NCBI GenBank assembly: GCA_036250195.1
Contig: JAVHZZ010000007.1
Location: 160,162,150 to 160,226,149 of the forward strand
From: Mixophyes australis
Lineage: Eukaryota > Chordata > Amphibia > Anura > Limnodynastidae
Direction of reading: 5' to 3'
Length of the DNA stretch: 64,000 nt
Shown: positions 12,801 through 21,749 of the stretch, one piece after another
Layout: each line of letters opens with the position of its first letter
Position numbering within the stretch: the first letter of the stretch is position 1
The notes under the pieces: model-generated
What the model saw: the letters and a program-made list of their open reading frames with translations, nothing else
Databases searched by the model: none
What the model was told of the DNA's origin: nothing
Position numbers and translations under genes: made by a program

Positions 12801-15800
12801 TGGCCCAAAGTCTTCAAGGACAGGTTCCATGGAGTCTCTGGATGTGGTCAGGGCTCTAAGAATTTATGTCAGGGGGACATCTTAGATTCTCCACACTAAT
12901 TTGTTATTTGTTTTGTTTGACTCCTCTAAACGAGGATGGCCGGCCTCTAAGCAATCAATTGCTAGGTGGCTTACTTGTACTATTAAGCAGGCTTATGTCA
13001 GTGCTAACAGACCTGTGCCAGATCGTATTATAGCCCGTTCTACCCGTTCAGTGGGGGCGTCCTGGGCTGCACGGAATGGGGCCTCAGCGGATCAGTTTTA
13101 CAGAGCAGCCACGTGTGGCAGTAGTGCTCTACGTGGCGGGCTGTCAGAGCGGTCCCTCCCTTAAGGGGGCTGCTTTAGAAAGTCCCCATGGTAGCAGTGT
13201 CCCCCAGATAGGATGAAAGAGAAAAGAGGATTTTTATACTTGCGATAAATCCGTTTCTCTGAACCCATCTGGGGGACACTGCGTTCCCTCCCTTCTGCTT
13301 TTCTGCTGTGTGGTCTCTGGTTGGTTGTCTCCCCTTCCTTGGGGTCTTATACTTGGACTGAAGAGGCTACAGGGGATGTAGAGGGGAGGGGGTTTGCCAG
13401 CATTGATACATTAACAAAGTTAACCTGTTAAGTGCCAACTCCACTCTCACAACCCCATGGTAGCCGTGTCCCCCAGATGGAATCAGAGAAACGGATTTAT
13501 CGTAAGTATAAAAATCCTCTTTTTGTACAAGATACGTAGCTGCTGCTACTGCTTGCTTCAGTCAGCCTTAAGACTAGCTGGCAACCAGATTGGGCTGAGA
13601 AGTTACAATAAGATTTGAAACAGGTGATTCTCCTTCACTTTGGAACAGAACTCACCTGTGGTGAGTAGCAGGTGTCTGTAATATAAACATCACGCCTTAA
13701 ACAAGCTTGAATAGAGAGAAGGACGCATTCTGTTTTGCGTCACTGTGCGTTCTACAATGAACATGGACAAAGGAAAGCCAGAGAATTGTCTGGGAGGTCA
13801 GACAGAAGATTGTCCATGCTTGGCTGCAAATCAATATCCAGAGACCGCGATGTTCCTGTTTCCACCACACATAATGTTATCAGGACGTTTAGGGCCCATG
13901 GCAGTGAAGCAAACCTCCCTGATCGAGAAGACTTGATGGAACATTGCAGTGCCAGCTTCGAATGGTGGAGGAAGCTAATCCATCTACTGCCAAATAGATT
14001 GTAGCTGACTTTCAGATACATAGTACGTCCATTTCAGCTCGCAATGTCATCACCAACTCGAAGGGGATGAGGCCCAGGAGAGCCTCACTGCTCGAGAAAT
14101 GAGACACGCGACTTGAAAACACCTAAACAATCCAAATTCCTGTGAGTGTCCTGTGGACAGATGAGACCAAATTACAGCTTTTAGGTAAATGACATCATGT
14201 TTACAGAAAGGAAAATGGAAAGAAGGCCTTCATTACAGTTACACATGGAGGGGGGGCAGTGACGTTTTGGGGTTACTGTGCTGCATCTGAACGTGTGCGT
14301 GGCATCATGACATCTGGAGACTACCAGGCCGTGTTGGAGCACAGTGTTACACCCGGTGTCAGAAGGTTGGGCCTCTGTCTAAGGTCATCAGTCTTCCAGC
14401 AGACAATCCCCCAAACACTAAAAGCCCCCAGGAATGGGCCAAGACAAGACGCTGGACTGTTCTGATGTGGCAGCAATGTCCAGATGTAAATCCCATAGGA
14501 CACCTGACAACAGCAGTCAGGAGACGTCACATCTGGGAGAACTGGATATTGTGTACAAATAGGGAAATGTGATTCTAGAATTTACTATTACCTGTTAGCG
14601 TCACATTTCCCGATGTGTACACAATATAATAATGTAATGAAGTGTACACAGAATAGTATCTGCTGATATGACCATTTCTGGTTGTGTTGTACTGACATGA
14701 ACGCAACCTGCGTTTATCTGCCCTGTGCTACGGGAGACACAAGTCAACAGTGTGCAAACATGCACATAGTCGTGTGTGTACATGTGTTTGGTGCTCTGTA
14801 CAGAAAAATAAAACCAGACATACGCCCCAAAATATTCAAGGCCGTCACTGATGCCATGATAGGAACCATGGAGGAGATGATGTAATTACCAGTGACAGGT
14901 CTGTTCTCTGTGTATATTCTGTAGGGATCAGCTGGCCGGATGTTCTTGTCCGTTTTACTATATATTTTCTATGCTGATGTTCTCTGTTTATTGGTGATAA
15001 TACCTTGGTTCCCTGAGACACCAGAACTGTGTTTTCCAGCCTCCTCCAGGAACTACGGTGCGGAGCGCTACGGGCCGGACTCGGCTTGTCTGGAGCAGCA
15101 ATCGGCATTTGTTATGGATAAATGCACAAAACGAATGAGTTATCCCGACTGGGGGAGCGGCTGTTACCAGGTACTTCCCTGTCATTATTTTATCTTATCG
15201 TCAATGGGTAAATTGTGTGTTATCCTAATTGTGTATTCCCAGAAATGGCTGAACTCACAGCCACAGTGTAGATAGGCGCAAGAGTCCTTTTCTCATAAAA
15301 CATTTTACATCATTGATATTATTCTCCATAGACTTGTCTGATGAGAGAACCAATAACTGACCCCGTTGTTTTTATGCATGAGACTGTTATTTATAACATG
15401 GAAACAAACGGTCACCTGTGTTTAGCTGAGATATCAAGGTCAGCGGAGGCATATTATGGGGGTCCCCAGTAGCTAGACGCTGGTGATCTGATGGTGCAGT
15501 CTCTGTGCCAGGGATACAGCTCAGGAACGTGGGTGCACACAGTAATAACATTATCCTCTCTGTGTTACCCTACAGGTCAGCTGTGTCCCGGAAGGCCTGC
15601 AGGTCTGGGTGGAAGACTACCCCTACCTGTGCACCCGGGCAGGGCAGATACTTCCTGTCAGTGCCCAGATCAATGGGTGGTTTTATGAGGGGAACCTAAT
15701 ATGTCCGTCATGCTGGGACTTCTGTGACGTCTGCCCACCGGAGCGAGAGCCCCCTCTAGACAACAGGACCAGATCCACCCCTTTAGGTAAGTTCTATGTG

Positions 15801-16666
15801 TATATATGGCCGACAAACCAACCGCTAAATTAGACACAAAGATACCCGAGGTCAGATTGTCATTATGGGGAGAATGTAAATAATGTGTATATCCTGCAGG
15901 TCCGAGCAGTACACAGGTGCACACATAGTAACCTTACAGTGTGAGACGTCGTATACAGACATATTGTTATAAAGATGTATTGTACTGAGACCCCTCGCCC
16001 AATCGCCCAAATCACTTCTGGCTCTATTGCAGCCTGTTCGTGCCATCGGAAGGTGACTGCGCACGGACTGACCGCGTTCTCCTTCATGTCTGATAAGTGT
16101 CCTCGTGATTTTAGGATTACCCTTTATTTGGGATTATGGCCATTTCTAGCCCCAGATGCTGCAATATGGAGGCAATTACCTGATAGCGGCTGTAATATCA
16201 CAGCAGGTGGGCGCCGTCGTTCAAAGTTATCATCCAACCAGATAGTGAGGTGTGGGCGCTAATTGTACAATGTATAATATCCCCTCACCCGGGGTGAATG
16301 TATCTTCATCTAAAACCAGAAATTTTGACTTGTCTGTAATACATGTAGGTTAGTTTATATTAGTCCCTGCTATGGGTACAGAATAAGCCTGTATCATACA
16401 TAGAGATACACTTGTATACTCGGGAAGAGAGGAACTATAGGAAGCTGGGACTGAGATACAGTAGTGGGAAGGGGGGGGGGGTTAACAATTGGGGCTGTTT
16501 CACTCCAGCAGAGGACTATAAGGTCTGTAAGACCCCAGCTTGTAACCTCATCTCTTTTATTACAGATCTGTGTTCTCGGTCATCCAACCTGGTGGTCACC
16601 CTGTGGCTTCTAATGCTGAACTTACTCCCCCTGCTGGCCGGGTTCTTCCTCTGCGTGTATAAATAA
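732..16666 (+). CDS. LMLN: Leishmanolysin-like metallopeptidase, 3' eleven exons (5' part outside window)
   Basis: A zinc metallopeptidase of the M8 (leishmanolysin/invadolysin) family, implicated in cell migration and mitosis. Eleven exons join in phase to give 449 C-terminal residues ending at TAA 16664-16666. Visible in order: HEIIH zinc-binding motif (first His at 817-819, second at 829-831); third zinc His in TELNHWEKR (5587-5589); Met-turn in NEAMTGS (Met 5694-5696); a Cys-rich domain ([23 protein letters not shown]); a C-terminal hydrophobic segment (about 25 residues, [18 protein letters not shown]) fitting a GPI signal or membrane anchor. Similarity to remembered human LMLN is strong along the whole length. 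The first exon starts mid-codon, so the N-terminus (signal peptide, propeptide) lies left of position 1. All metal-site residues are intact and there is no frameshift, so the gene looks functional. Its introns are loaded with minisatellites and transposon relics. Confidence 0.96.
1163..2885. repeat. 70-bp minisatellite, about 24.6 copies, LMLN intron
   Basis: An exact 70-bp period, seen from AGGAGTGATATAT at 1238 and 1308 onward. Copies differ at a few fixed sites (ATGACACTAT/ACAACACTAT, GAGATTAGG/GAGATCAGG). The left copies are more varied; the right half is nearly uniform with alternating TTAGG/TCAGG units, suggesting two-unit expansion. Each unit contains ATGTTACAGGAGG, which resembles a weak splice acceptor. 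Confidence 0.97.
2924..3018 (+). CDS. LMLN: LMLN exon b
   Basis: Follows TTGTAG at 2918-2923; donor GTGAGT at 3019. It has 31 codons plus AG and encodes [15 protein letters not shown] onward, directly continuing the catalytic helix of the preceding exon. The intron before it (838-2923) is mostly the 70-bp tandem array. Confidence 0.95.
3090..3207 (+). CDS. LMLN: LMLN exon c
   Basis: Acceptor TTACAG ends at 3089. The first base completes Ser (AG+C); then 39 codons, [11 protein letters not shown] to LLVTPRVT. Donor GTGAGT at 3208. Intron b-c is only 71 bp. The 34-bp tandem array starts about 16 nt after this donor. Confidence 0.95.
3224..5004. repeat. 34-bp AT-rich minisatellite, about 52 copies, LMLN intron
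   Basis: The unit is built from TAATATAACACAGTA plus TAATATAACAGTATACATG, 34 bp, with A/G and T/A variants (ATACATG/ATACGTG, AGTATAAT/AGTAAAAT, ACAGTA/ACAATA). The minus strand is stop-free in the unit and 34 is not a multiple of 3, so all three minus frames stay open for about 600 codons. These are not genes. Confidence 0.97.
5044..5396. mobile_element. Fold-back MITE-like palindrome, about 350 bp
   Basis: The left arm (from AGAGACACTGGGCCTG at about 5045) and the reverse complement of the right arm (from AGAGACGCTGGGCCTG at about 5395) match over most of their length: GAACTTAGGCAAGAATTTGA, AAGTTTTCTGGACA, ACCATGTTGCA and TTTTTTCATGTAGCA occur in both. No coding capacity. The structure is that of a palindromic non-autonomous DNA element; the superfamily is not assigned. 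Confidence 0.85.
5503..5610 (+). CDS. LMLN: LMLN exon d: third zinc histidine
   Basis: Acceptor GCGCAG ends at 5502; 36 whole codons, [10 protein letters not shown] to NHWEKRLLE; donor GTCTGT at 5611, a weaker consensus. The His of ELNHW at 5587-5589 is the family's third zinc ligand. Confidence 0.95.
5685..5761 (+). CDS. LMLN: LMLN exon e: Met-turn
   Basis: Acceptor CCACAG ends at 5684; 25 codons plus GG; donor GTGAGC at 5762. It encodes [15 protein letters not shown] and ends ALMEDTG. The Met in NEAMTG is the conserved Met-turn under the zinc site. Intron d-e is only 74 bp. Confidence 0.95.
6318..6428 (+). CDS. LMLN: LMLN exon f
   Basis: Acceptor TTTTAG ends at 6317. Encodes (G)[19 protein letters not shown] through FWINQQTRK; donor GTAAGA at 6429. 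Paired cysteines (KGCDF, KSCKF) start the Cys-rich region. Confidence 0.95.
6512..6644 (+). CDS. LMLN: LMLN exon g
   Basis: Acceptor TTGCAG ends at 6511; the first base completes Lys, then 44 codons, [11 protein letters not shown] to SLPPEYQ; donor GTAATA at 6645. Confidence 0.94.
7161..7320 (+). CDS. LMLN: LMLN exon h
   Basis: Acceptor TTACAG ends at 7160; 53 codons plus one base, [18 protein letters not shown] to MSQNQP; donor GTCTGT at 7321. The next intron is the largest of the gene seen here (7321-15039). It holds a 46-bp array, a DIRS-like element and a Tc1-like relic. Confidence 0.94.
7370..7605 (+). repeat. Dispersed retroelement 3' tail with AAT microsatellite
   Basis: Sequence TGTACGGCGCTACGGACACC followed by GGCGCCCTATAAATA and an (AAT)n run resembles the 3' tails of frog non-LTR elements or SINEs, which end in GCGCTATATAAATA plus a short tandem repeat. 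Assignment rests on recall of such tails, not a search. Confidence 0.5.
7634..9628. repeat. 46-bp minisatellite, about 43 copies, LMLN intron
   Basis: The unit starts GGTCTCAGTATGTGGGGTAT and continues with GATTTACCTATGTTACATAC, 46 bp. Variants (TGCACT/TGTATT, GGGGTATGATTT/GGGATACGTTTT) are shuffled in blocks; for example the variant strings around 8130-8370 and 8545-8790 recur almost unchanged, showing a duplicated multi-unit block. Open frames of 80-172 codons here are repeat artefacts. Confidence 0.97.
10184..11340 (+). pseudogene. DIRS reverse transcriptase remnant
   Basis: Fragments in shifting frames: [18 protein letters not shown] (about 10400-10450), [20 protein letters not shown] (about 10640-10690), [20 protein letters not shown] (about 10770-10830), [20 protein letters not shown] (about 10853-10915) and the polymerase motif PYLDDLLIK (about 10945). 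The YLDD box identifies a reverse transcriptase, and the surrounding motifs are DIRS-like. At least three frame changes break it. Confidence 0.85.
11400..12240 (+). pseudogene. DIRS RNase H and linker remnant
   Basis: Conceptual fragments such as [32 protein letters not shown] and [15 protein letters not shown] read like a DIRS RNase H (conserved Glu in MELKA, Asp in PDNAT). A region with HPEVFQSL- and [12 protein letters not shown] pieces follows. Stops and frameshifts are present. Confidence 0.7.
12478..13164 (+). pseudogene. DIRS tyrosine recombinase remnant
   Basis: An open stretch of 135 codons includes [20 protein letters not shown], matching the first catalytic Arg box of the tyrosine recombinases of DIRS elements. 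After one stop (12883-12885), a second stretch has [13 protein letters not shown] and [14 protein letters not shown], the usual C-terminal part. The stop between the two halves, and the lack of an intact catalytic C-terminus, point to a dead enzyme. Confidence 0.75.
13600..14560 (+). pseudogene. Tc1/mariner-like transposase relic
   Basis: The leader, with CAGGTG-type repeats and ATATAAACATCACGCC, resembles the 5' end of frog Tc1 elements. Transposase pieces follow: [40 protein letters not shown] (helix-turn-helix), [17 protein letters not shown] and [19 protein letters not shown], matching the paired-like DNA-binding region and parts of the DDE domain. Frameshifts and in-frame stops are numerous and the central part is shortened. 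Clear terminal inverted repeats were not delimited. Confidence 0.8.
15040..15170 (+). CDS. LMLN: LMLN exon i
   Basis: The acceptor TTCCAG ending at 15039 is chosen over CTCCAG ending at 15049, because only the former fits the phase left by the previous exon. It gives [16 protein letters not shown], the same spacing as human NQP-EIFK-NYGAEKYG (recalled). 43 whole codons follow the split Ala. Donor GTACTT at 15171. Confidence 0.88.
15576..15786 (+). CDS. LMLN: LMLN exon j: Cys-rich domain
   Basis: Acceptor CTACAG ends at 15575; 70 codons plus one base, [14 protein letters not shown] to RTRSTPL. Contains [16 protein letters not shown]. Donor GTAAGT at 15787. Confidence 0.95.
16566..16666 (+). 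CDS. LMLN: LMLN terminal exon k: hydrophobic tail and stop
   Basis: Acceptor TTACAG ends at 16565; the first two bases complete Asp, then 32 codons and TAA. The tail ([17 protein letters not shown] and on) is long and hydrophobic with only Tyr-Lys after it, as in GPI-anchored M8 peptidases. Confidence 0.95.
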
Positions 16667-16982
16667 CGGAGAAGCTCCGTAACGTTCATCTCACTCTGGA
16701 TCAGAGTCTCTTCGTGTCTTGGTGACACAACCTGCACTTTATGTGTACAGACCGTGTGCGCCCCCGTGTGGTAGACTCGGGCACTGCTTGTCTGACTTTG
16801 GGGAGGGGTATTACAGGTGTACATGGGGCGGATGCTGTACTTTCTGACATACTGTACTTGAATTTCTGTGTTCTGGAATTTAGCAAAAGGTTTACGCCAT
16901 TAGGAGCAGACAAGGCGCGCCCGCGCAGTGCCCGCAGCGCCGGTGTGTTTCTGTAAGTGGTTCCCTTCCTCAGACTCCTGTG

Positions 16983-17270
16983 TATAACTATATAGGGTGG
17001 TCCCCCTGCACCCTGCCTGTGTGGTTATACAGGGCGGTCCCCCTGCACCACTCCTGTGTGGTTATACAGGTCGGTCCTGCGCCCTGCCTGTGTGGTTATA
17101 CAGGGCGGTCCCCCTGCGCCACTCCTGTGTGGTTATACAGGGCGGTCCCCCTGCGCCACTCCTGTGTGGTTATACAGGGCGGTCCCCCTGCGCCACTCCT
17201 GTGTGGTTATACAGGGCGGTCCCACGCCCTGCCCCCTGCCTGTGTAGTTATACAGGGCGGTACCCTTTTG
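16983..17270. repeat. 37-bp GC-rich minisatellite, about 7.5 copies
   Basis: The unit contains GTGTGGTTATACAGGGCGGT followed by CCCCCTGCGCCACTCCT, 37 bp, with one short variant unit around 17065-17090. It starts about 320 bp after the LMLN stop, so it is probably transcribed in the 3'UTR. Confidence 0.95.
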
Positions 17271-18185
17271 TTGTGTAAGTTATGTATGTTTCTTTGTGTG
17301 AACAAAAGTACTGTAATGTGTTGTACGAGGAACCTGATTCATGCACATGGAAGTGGTTGTGGACAAGTTTTATTTATTATTATAATATGTTCATTAAATT
17401 ATTTGTGGTATTTTGTTACTGTAATTTATGATTATAACAGATTATATAATCGAGTAAAGTGTAAAAATGATGATTATTTCATTTGGAGATTTTCCTCCTG
17501 TATGTTTGGCACATTTATCATTATTTAATGTGTTGTCAAAACAGAAACAGTATTTGATTTATTTAAAGTTAGCAGGTGAAAGTCATTTAAACCGTGTAGC
17601 AGAATGCTGCAGTCTGTCGCACCGTATGGATCTGTCGTGTCTGCAGTGTGAGGATATAATATACACAGAGGTATTTATTGCAGGACGTATACAGACTGCA
17701 GGCTCCCGGTACAGCGCTGGTCTGGAATATGTCTAGATTTAGGGAGGTTGTATTTGCGAGATCTGAGGGGTAAATTCGTGCTCTCTATAGGTGTAAGTTA
17801 AACAGTTTTTGGATGTGAATGGAATTGTTCTATGTATTGTAATTAGGAAGACGAGAACCTTCACCTGGATTTAGCCCAGTTTTATACATTTGTGTAACGC
17901 ACATACTAAAGTGAGATGCACAATTTTTTAATCTGGAATGACAAGTGCCAAAATGCTAATTATACAGAGGTGAGTGTGGGGAACGCAGAGATTACATTGA
18001 TTGTCAGAATGCACTTTTTATTTTGTTGTTTAAAATCCATGTGTCTGTAGAATTTAATCAGACCACTGTCGCTGGTACAGAGGTAAACGTAACCTGAACT
18101 AGTTGATGCCCTTGTGGTTCTCGCTGCTCCAGTAAATTTTGCTGGGGGGCATTGAGTAGATTTTGGGTGGCATACTTTAGTTCAG

Positions 18186-18337
18186 AGGTGCCAAACCCAG
18201 TCCTCAAGAGCTCCCAACAGGTCATGTTTTCAGGATTTCTGTCTGTAGAAACAAATTGGATAATTATTGACCCAGCCAAATAGATTACCTCACATGTGCA
18301 TGATTAAAGAAATCCTGAAAACATGTCCTGTTGGTAG
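18186..18337. mobile_element. Short fold-back element
   Basis: CAACAGGTCATGTTTTCAGG at about 18215-18234 is matched in inverse by CCTGAAAACATGTCCTGTTG at about 18314-18333, with AGGATTTCT/AGAAATCCT extending the arms inward. The outer left arm (CAGTCCTCAAGAG) has no partner because another repeat joins at about 18338. Confidence 0.75.
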
Positions 18338-18440
18338 TCGTGGATGGGGACATCTGCCCCCCCGGGCTGGGCTACCTGCATTTACTCCGTTAAATGTTCC
18401 AAGTAGTCTGCTGGGTTGAGTCTTGCCCTCCCCTGTTGGT
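18338..18440. repeat. Dispersed repeat family A, copy 1
   Basis: GGGGACATCTGCCCCCCCGG then a run ending GTTGAGTCTTGCCCTCCCCT. It shares this order of blocks with 25031-25165 and 30470-30630. No coding content. Confidence 0.7.
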
Positions 18441-18930
18441 AGCTGTTGAGGACGGAGTTTAGCACCTTTGTTGCTGGTTTCAGTTCCCTGTGACGTCCTG
18501 AGAGCCCTCGCTGATTCGTTAATGAAGTTTAGAGTGAACGATTTCTAAGGAGCCCGTTCCATCGCCGACCGCTCAGTTCCCAGGATGTAGAGCATATTGT
18601 TAGTGAGACGAGATCTACAGATGGCGCAATAGGGGATAACGTATGGGGAAATGAAAGCGCACAATCCCTAAACTGTAGCACAGAAGTAATGTGGAGCCGA
18701 GCGTAGGGCTGGACAGGAGGGTCTGCGATGGTCATTATGTGTATAGGGCAGTAAGGGGGCGCTGTCTGTATATGTATGGCCCCGCCCACTTGCGTCCCGT
18801 CTCACATAACACACATGATATGGGATGTTACTGCGATATATCTAACATTTATATCCATTCTATGTAAGGGTCACCATGTTCTCATACAGATCTTACAGCA
18901 CTTGTTAGTTTATTGGGGTCGTCCACCTTT

Positions 18931-19070
18931 ATGTATCATCATCATCGTTTATATAGCGCCAGCAAATTCCGTAGCGCTTTACAATTGGGAACAAACATTA
19001 ATAAGACCATACTGGGTAATACAGACAGACAGAGAGGTAAGAGGGCCCTGCTCACAGCTTACAACCTATG
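18931..19070 (+). repeat. Frog-type dispersed repeat (TTTATATAGCGCC family)
   Basis: TTTATATAGCGCCAGCAAAT followed by TCCGTAGCGCTTTACAAT and, after about 60 bp, GAGGGCCCTGCTCACAGCTT. Related blocks occur near 29045, 45555, 50715 and 55220. The motif is familiar from frog genomes and supports the amphibian call. Confidence 0.65.
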
Positions 19071-19983
19071 TCTGCTGTGTGCCCTTGTGCAGATATTACT
19101 ATATAAACTGCATTAACTGTCACTACTATTTATTTGTCATTTCTGGTCTGTAAAAAGCGTTTTATTGTCATGGAAATGGCTCTATGTCCCCTGCGTATAG
19201 GGCTGGTCTACTGCCCACATATTACATAGATATAACTGGCAGACGGACCGTTGTGTTACAGACCACGGTGATCGTTTCCGTGTGACGTATAATTTATCTG
19301 ACTCAGAGGCCAGAAGACGCCATTAATGTGACGGCGCTCTGAACGCTGGGAACAGAAGTGGCGTAGGATCATGTTGGGTATAGTCTCGATATTATGACTG
19401 ACGTGTCTGTGATTATATGAAGACCACGGCATTATTAGCTGCTCAGTGTCCTGTATGTATGTGATGAATTACTACCTCTAATGTTAATGAAATAATTGTA
19501 AGATTGTGTAGTCTGTGAATCCTCTATGTGCCAGGAATGTGAGTCCGTATCCCTGTCACAGTATTATTATAGTATTAGGGGCACTGGGTACGGAGGGGGA
19601 GGGAACAGCGCATCGCAGAATCAAGGACCTGTTGTAGTTCTGTTGTGATCCTTTCCACCTCCTCCCCACGGATACCCCAACAATAACACATTATACCGTT
19701 CTCGCCACGTGTAGGTTTTGCGTTATTCTGGGTTGACCAGGGAAATGTATTTTTGCTTTAGGTAATAATAGTATTTTGGAAGGTGATCTGTACAAATATA
19801 TGTCTGCTACCAAGCTGGCAAACTACAACCACAAATGTAGGGATCTGTCTTAGGGACAATACCACGTTTCTGCCATGTAAATGTCCTCTAGGTGACAGCC
19901 AGGATAAAGGACATTTTTTTAATGTGATTATTACATTGTAACCTGAAGCTGTTCAGCTATTTTATATCTGGTAACAATGTGTC

Positions 19984-19989
19984 AATAAA
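19984..19989 (+). promoter_or_regulatory. Candidate LMLN polyadenylation signal AATAAA
   Basis: An exact AATAAA hexamer on the strand of LMLN, 3.3 kb after its stop, followed by A/T-rich then T/G-rich sequence. Confidence 0.4.
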
Positions 19990-20749
19990 GACTGAACAAA
20001 ATTAATTTGTGTGGAATCTGTTCTATATTGTTGCATGTGCTATCATTCATCTCTGCTGGATCCCAAGATTCAGGAGCAGGGGGCTTGTGGGAGCAATGGG
20101 GGGGATATGTCCATTAAACTGAATATTTCTCTGCCAGTCCGCGCTGTCAGTGCAATGTCTGGGTTCACCTCTAGGTGGCACCAGTGGAGGTAGATGAAGC
20201 TCATCAGGAGCAGCAGTGAACAGAACACCTACCAAAAAAGGTGTCCAGATCGTGTTGGTGGGACAGAGACCCCATATCGGGACGGTTGGGAGATACGGTC
20301 AAACTCAATGTGGTGTCTTCATTTTTGGTAATTCTCGTGAGATTTGTGATGTCAGGTACCCCCTCTCCCGAATTTACTGACCAGTTTTAATTTTGTGAAT
20401 AACCGTTTAGAAGGATCTTTATCATGTTTAGTGACTCTTTATGTTTCCAATGTGTTCTGCAACTCTAGTTATTTTTCCTTGTGGTGTCCTATGTAGTGTA
20501 GGCCACTTGTGTATACAACATATAAATTAATTAAAACATTTTTTTTGTGCACTAATTTTGGATCTGGAGATTATTTGTTTTATTGGTTGGGTGACTTTTT
20601 ACTTGTTGCAACTTCCACAGTGTGAGAAACCATCATTTTGTTGTCTATCCCCCGTCTTGCCATTTTATCACAGTGGGAGGTAGCCAGATACTAGTTTGTT
20701 TTCTACATCTGGTGCTTTGATATATATTACTTTAGGTGTTATTGGTAGT

Positions 20750-21740
20750 TATCCCTTTATGTATAGGCCAGTGTTGTTTCAACTACTTTATATGATTGGT
20801 TATCTTGGATAGTAAAATTATTTGTAATTTTCTTGGTTTCTTGATGTTAGTTAATGTTTGCATATGGATTGTATTTGTGGTTGGAGATGTAATTTTAAGG
20901 TGCTTTCTTGCTGTGTGTAAGTTACCTGGTTATTGCTGTTCTTGTTTAAGCCTTTGAAGTGGTGGCAGAGAATGTTGTCTAGCCAGTTAGGGTGTTGGTT
21001 CTCCAAGAATGTAGTCGTTGCCATCTACAGATTAGTGATAGGTTGTTGTATAAATAGTTTTGTCTGTTATTGTGTGTCTGGAGTGGGCATCTTGTTCTAG
21101 TGCCTTCTTCCCATAAAAAAGTTGGCATAGGTAGGTGTGAATTGATCCCCATAGCTGTCCCCGTATTTGTTTTAAAGATGTCTCTGAAATAATGTAATGT
21201 TTGCTGCCATGAAGTCTTCTGTTCAGTTGTGTGCAAGTATTGGTGGACACGTGTGCATCCTGATTTGTGGCATGTATGATGATTGTTACAAGTTGCTAAT
21301 GGGAAGGTGTCCTGCCAGTCTATTTTACCAGGTTGGCTTAGAGCTTGTCGTGTCTTGTAGGCAACTGTTTTTTTTTTTTAACTACAGTAGAAACTGATCA
21401 AAGTACTTTTGATTGGATTGTAAAAGAGATTGAATTACTTACATGGTTGCTGTGGTATTTGGTGGATTTTGGGTAGGTAGAACCACGTGGGTATCCTCTG
21501 GTTTTTGGTTGGTAAGTAGTCATGGTCATTTCTGTTTATAATGCCTTTTTGGTTTTCCCACCCAATATTTTGCAGGGCAGGTTTTGGTATGTCCCACACA
21601 TTGCACTGGACGCAGGGTCGGTAGATTTATTATAGCCGGTACTCTCAGTGCACTTTGTGCCCCTTTTGATTTTTCCAGGACATGGATGGTTTTGCCCTCT
21701 TTCTTATAAGAGGTTTCCTCTATTTCCTATCTATGTTTAC
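20750..21740 (-). pseudogene. Penelope-like reverse transcriptase relic
   Basis: On the minus strand near 21170-21100, overlapping frames read LKQIRGTAMG and then FTPTYANFFMGRRH, matching the RT signature of Penelope-like elements (RGTAMG, then APSYANLFMG). Downstream the pieces are badly broken by stops and frameshifts. The outer limits are estimates from the local lack of other features. Confidence 0.55.
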
Positions 21741-21749
21741 ACCTCTACA

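Larger units (their letters stand above)
9855..13527 (+). mobile_element. Decayed DIRS1-like retrotransposon
   Basis: Inverted terminal regions: the left end (TCTTTCATCC, GGGGGACACTGCTACCATGG, then AACAGGTTAACTTTGTTAAT) recurs inverted at the right end (ATTAACAAAGTTAACCTGTT, CCATGGTAGCCGTGTCCCCC). Internal parts in order: reverse transcriptase, RNase H and a tyrosine recombinase, the order of DIRS1 elements, which are known from amphibians and fish. Several stops and frameshifts interrupt the frames, so this copy is dead. A gag region is not evident. It lies in the LMLN intron in the gene's orientation. A second inverted-repeat piece at 13180-13290 fits the internal complementary region of DIRS elements. 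Confidence 0.85.
16667..20010 (+). other. Probable long LMLN 3'UTR
   Basis: From the LMLN stop there is no other recognisable coding exon. The first well-placed AATAAA on the + strand is at 19984-19989, in sequence typical of a cleavage site. An ATTAAA at about 17394 would give a shorter form. The stretch holds a 37-bp tandem array (16983-17270), a fold-back element (18186-18337) and two dispersed repeats. UTR extent is inference only. Confidence 0.4.

Noticed and set aside
14682..14885. A short frame ending [11 protein letters not shown]...EEMM just before LMLN exon i
   Set aside because: It looks protein-like, but has no donor site, ends in a stop, and does not fit LMLN phase. No family recognised.
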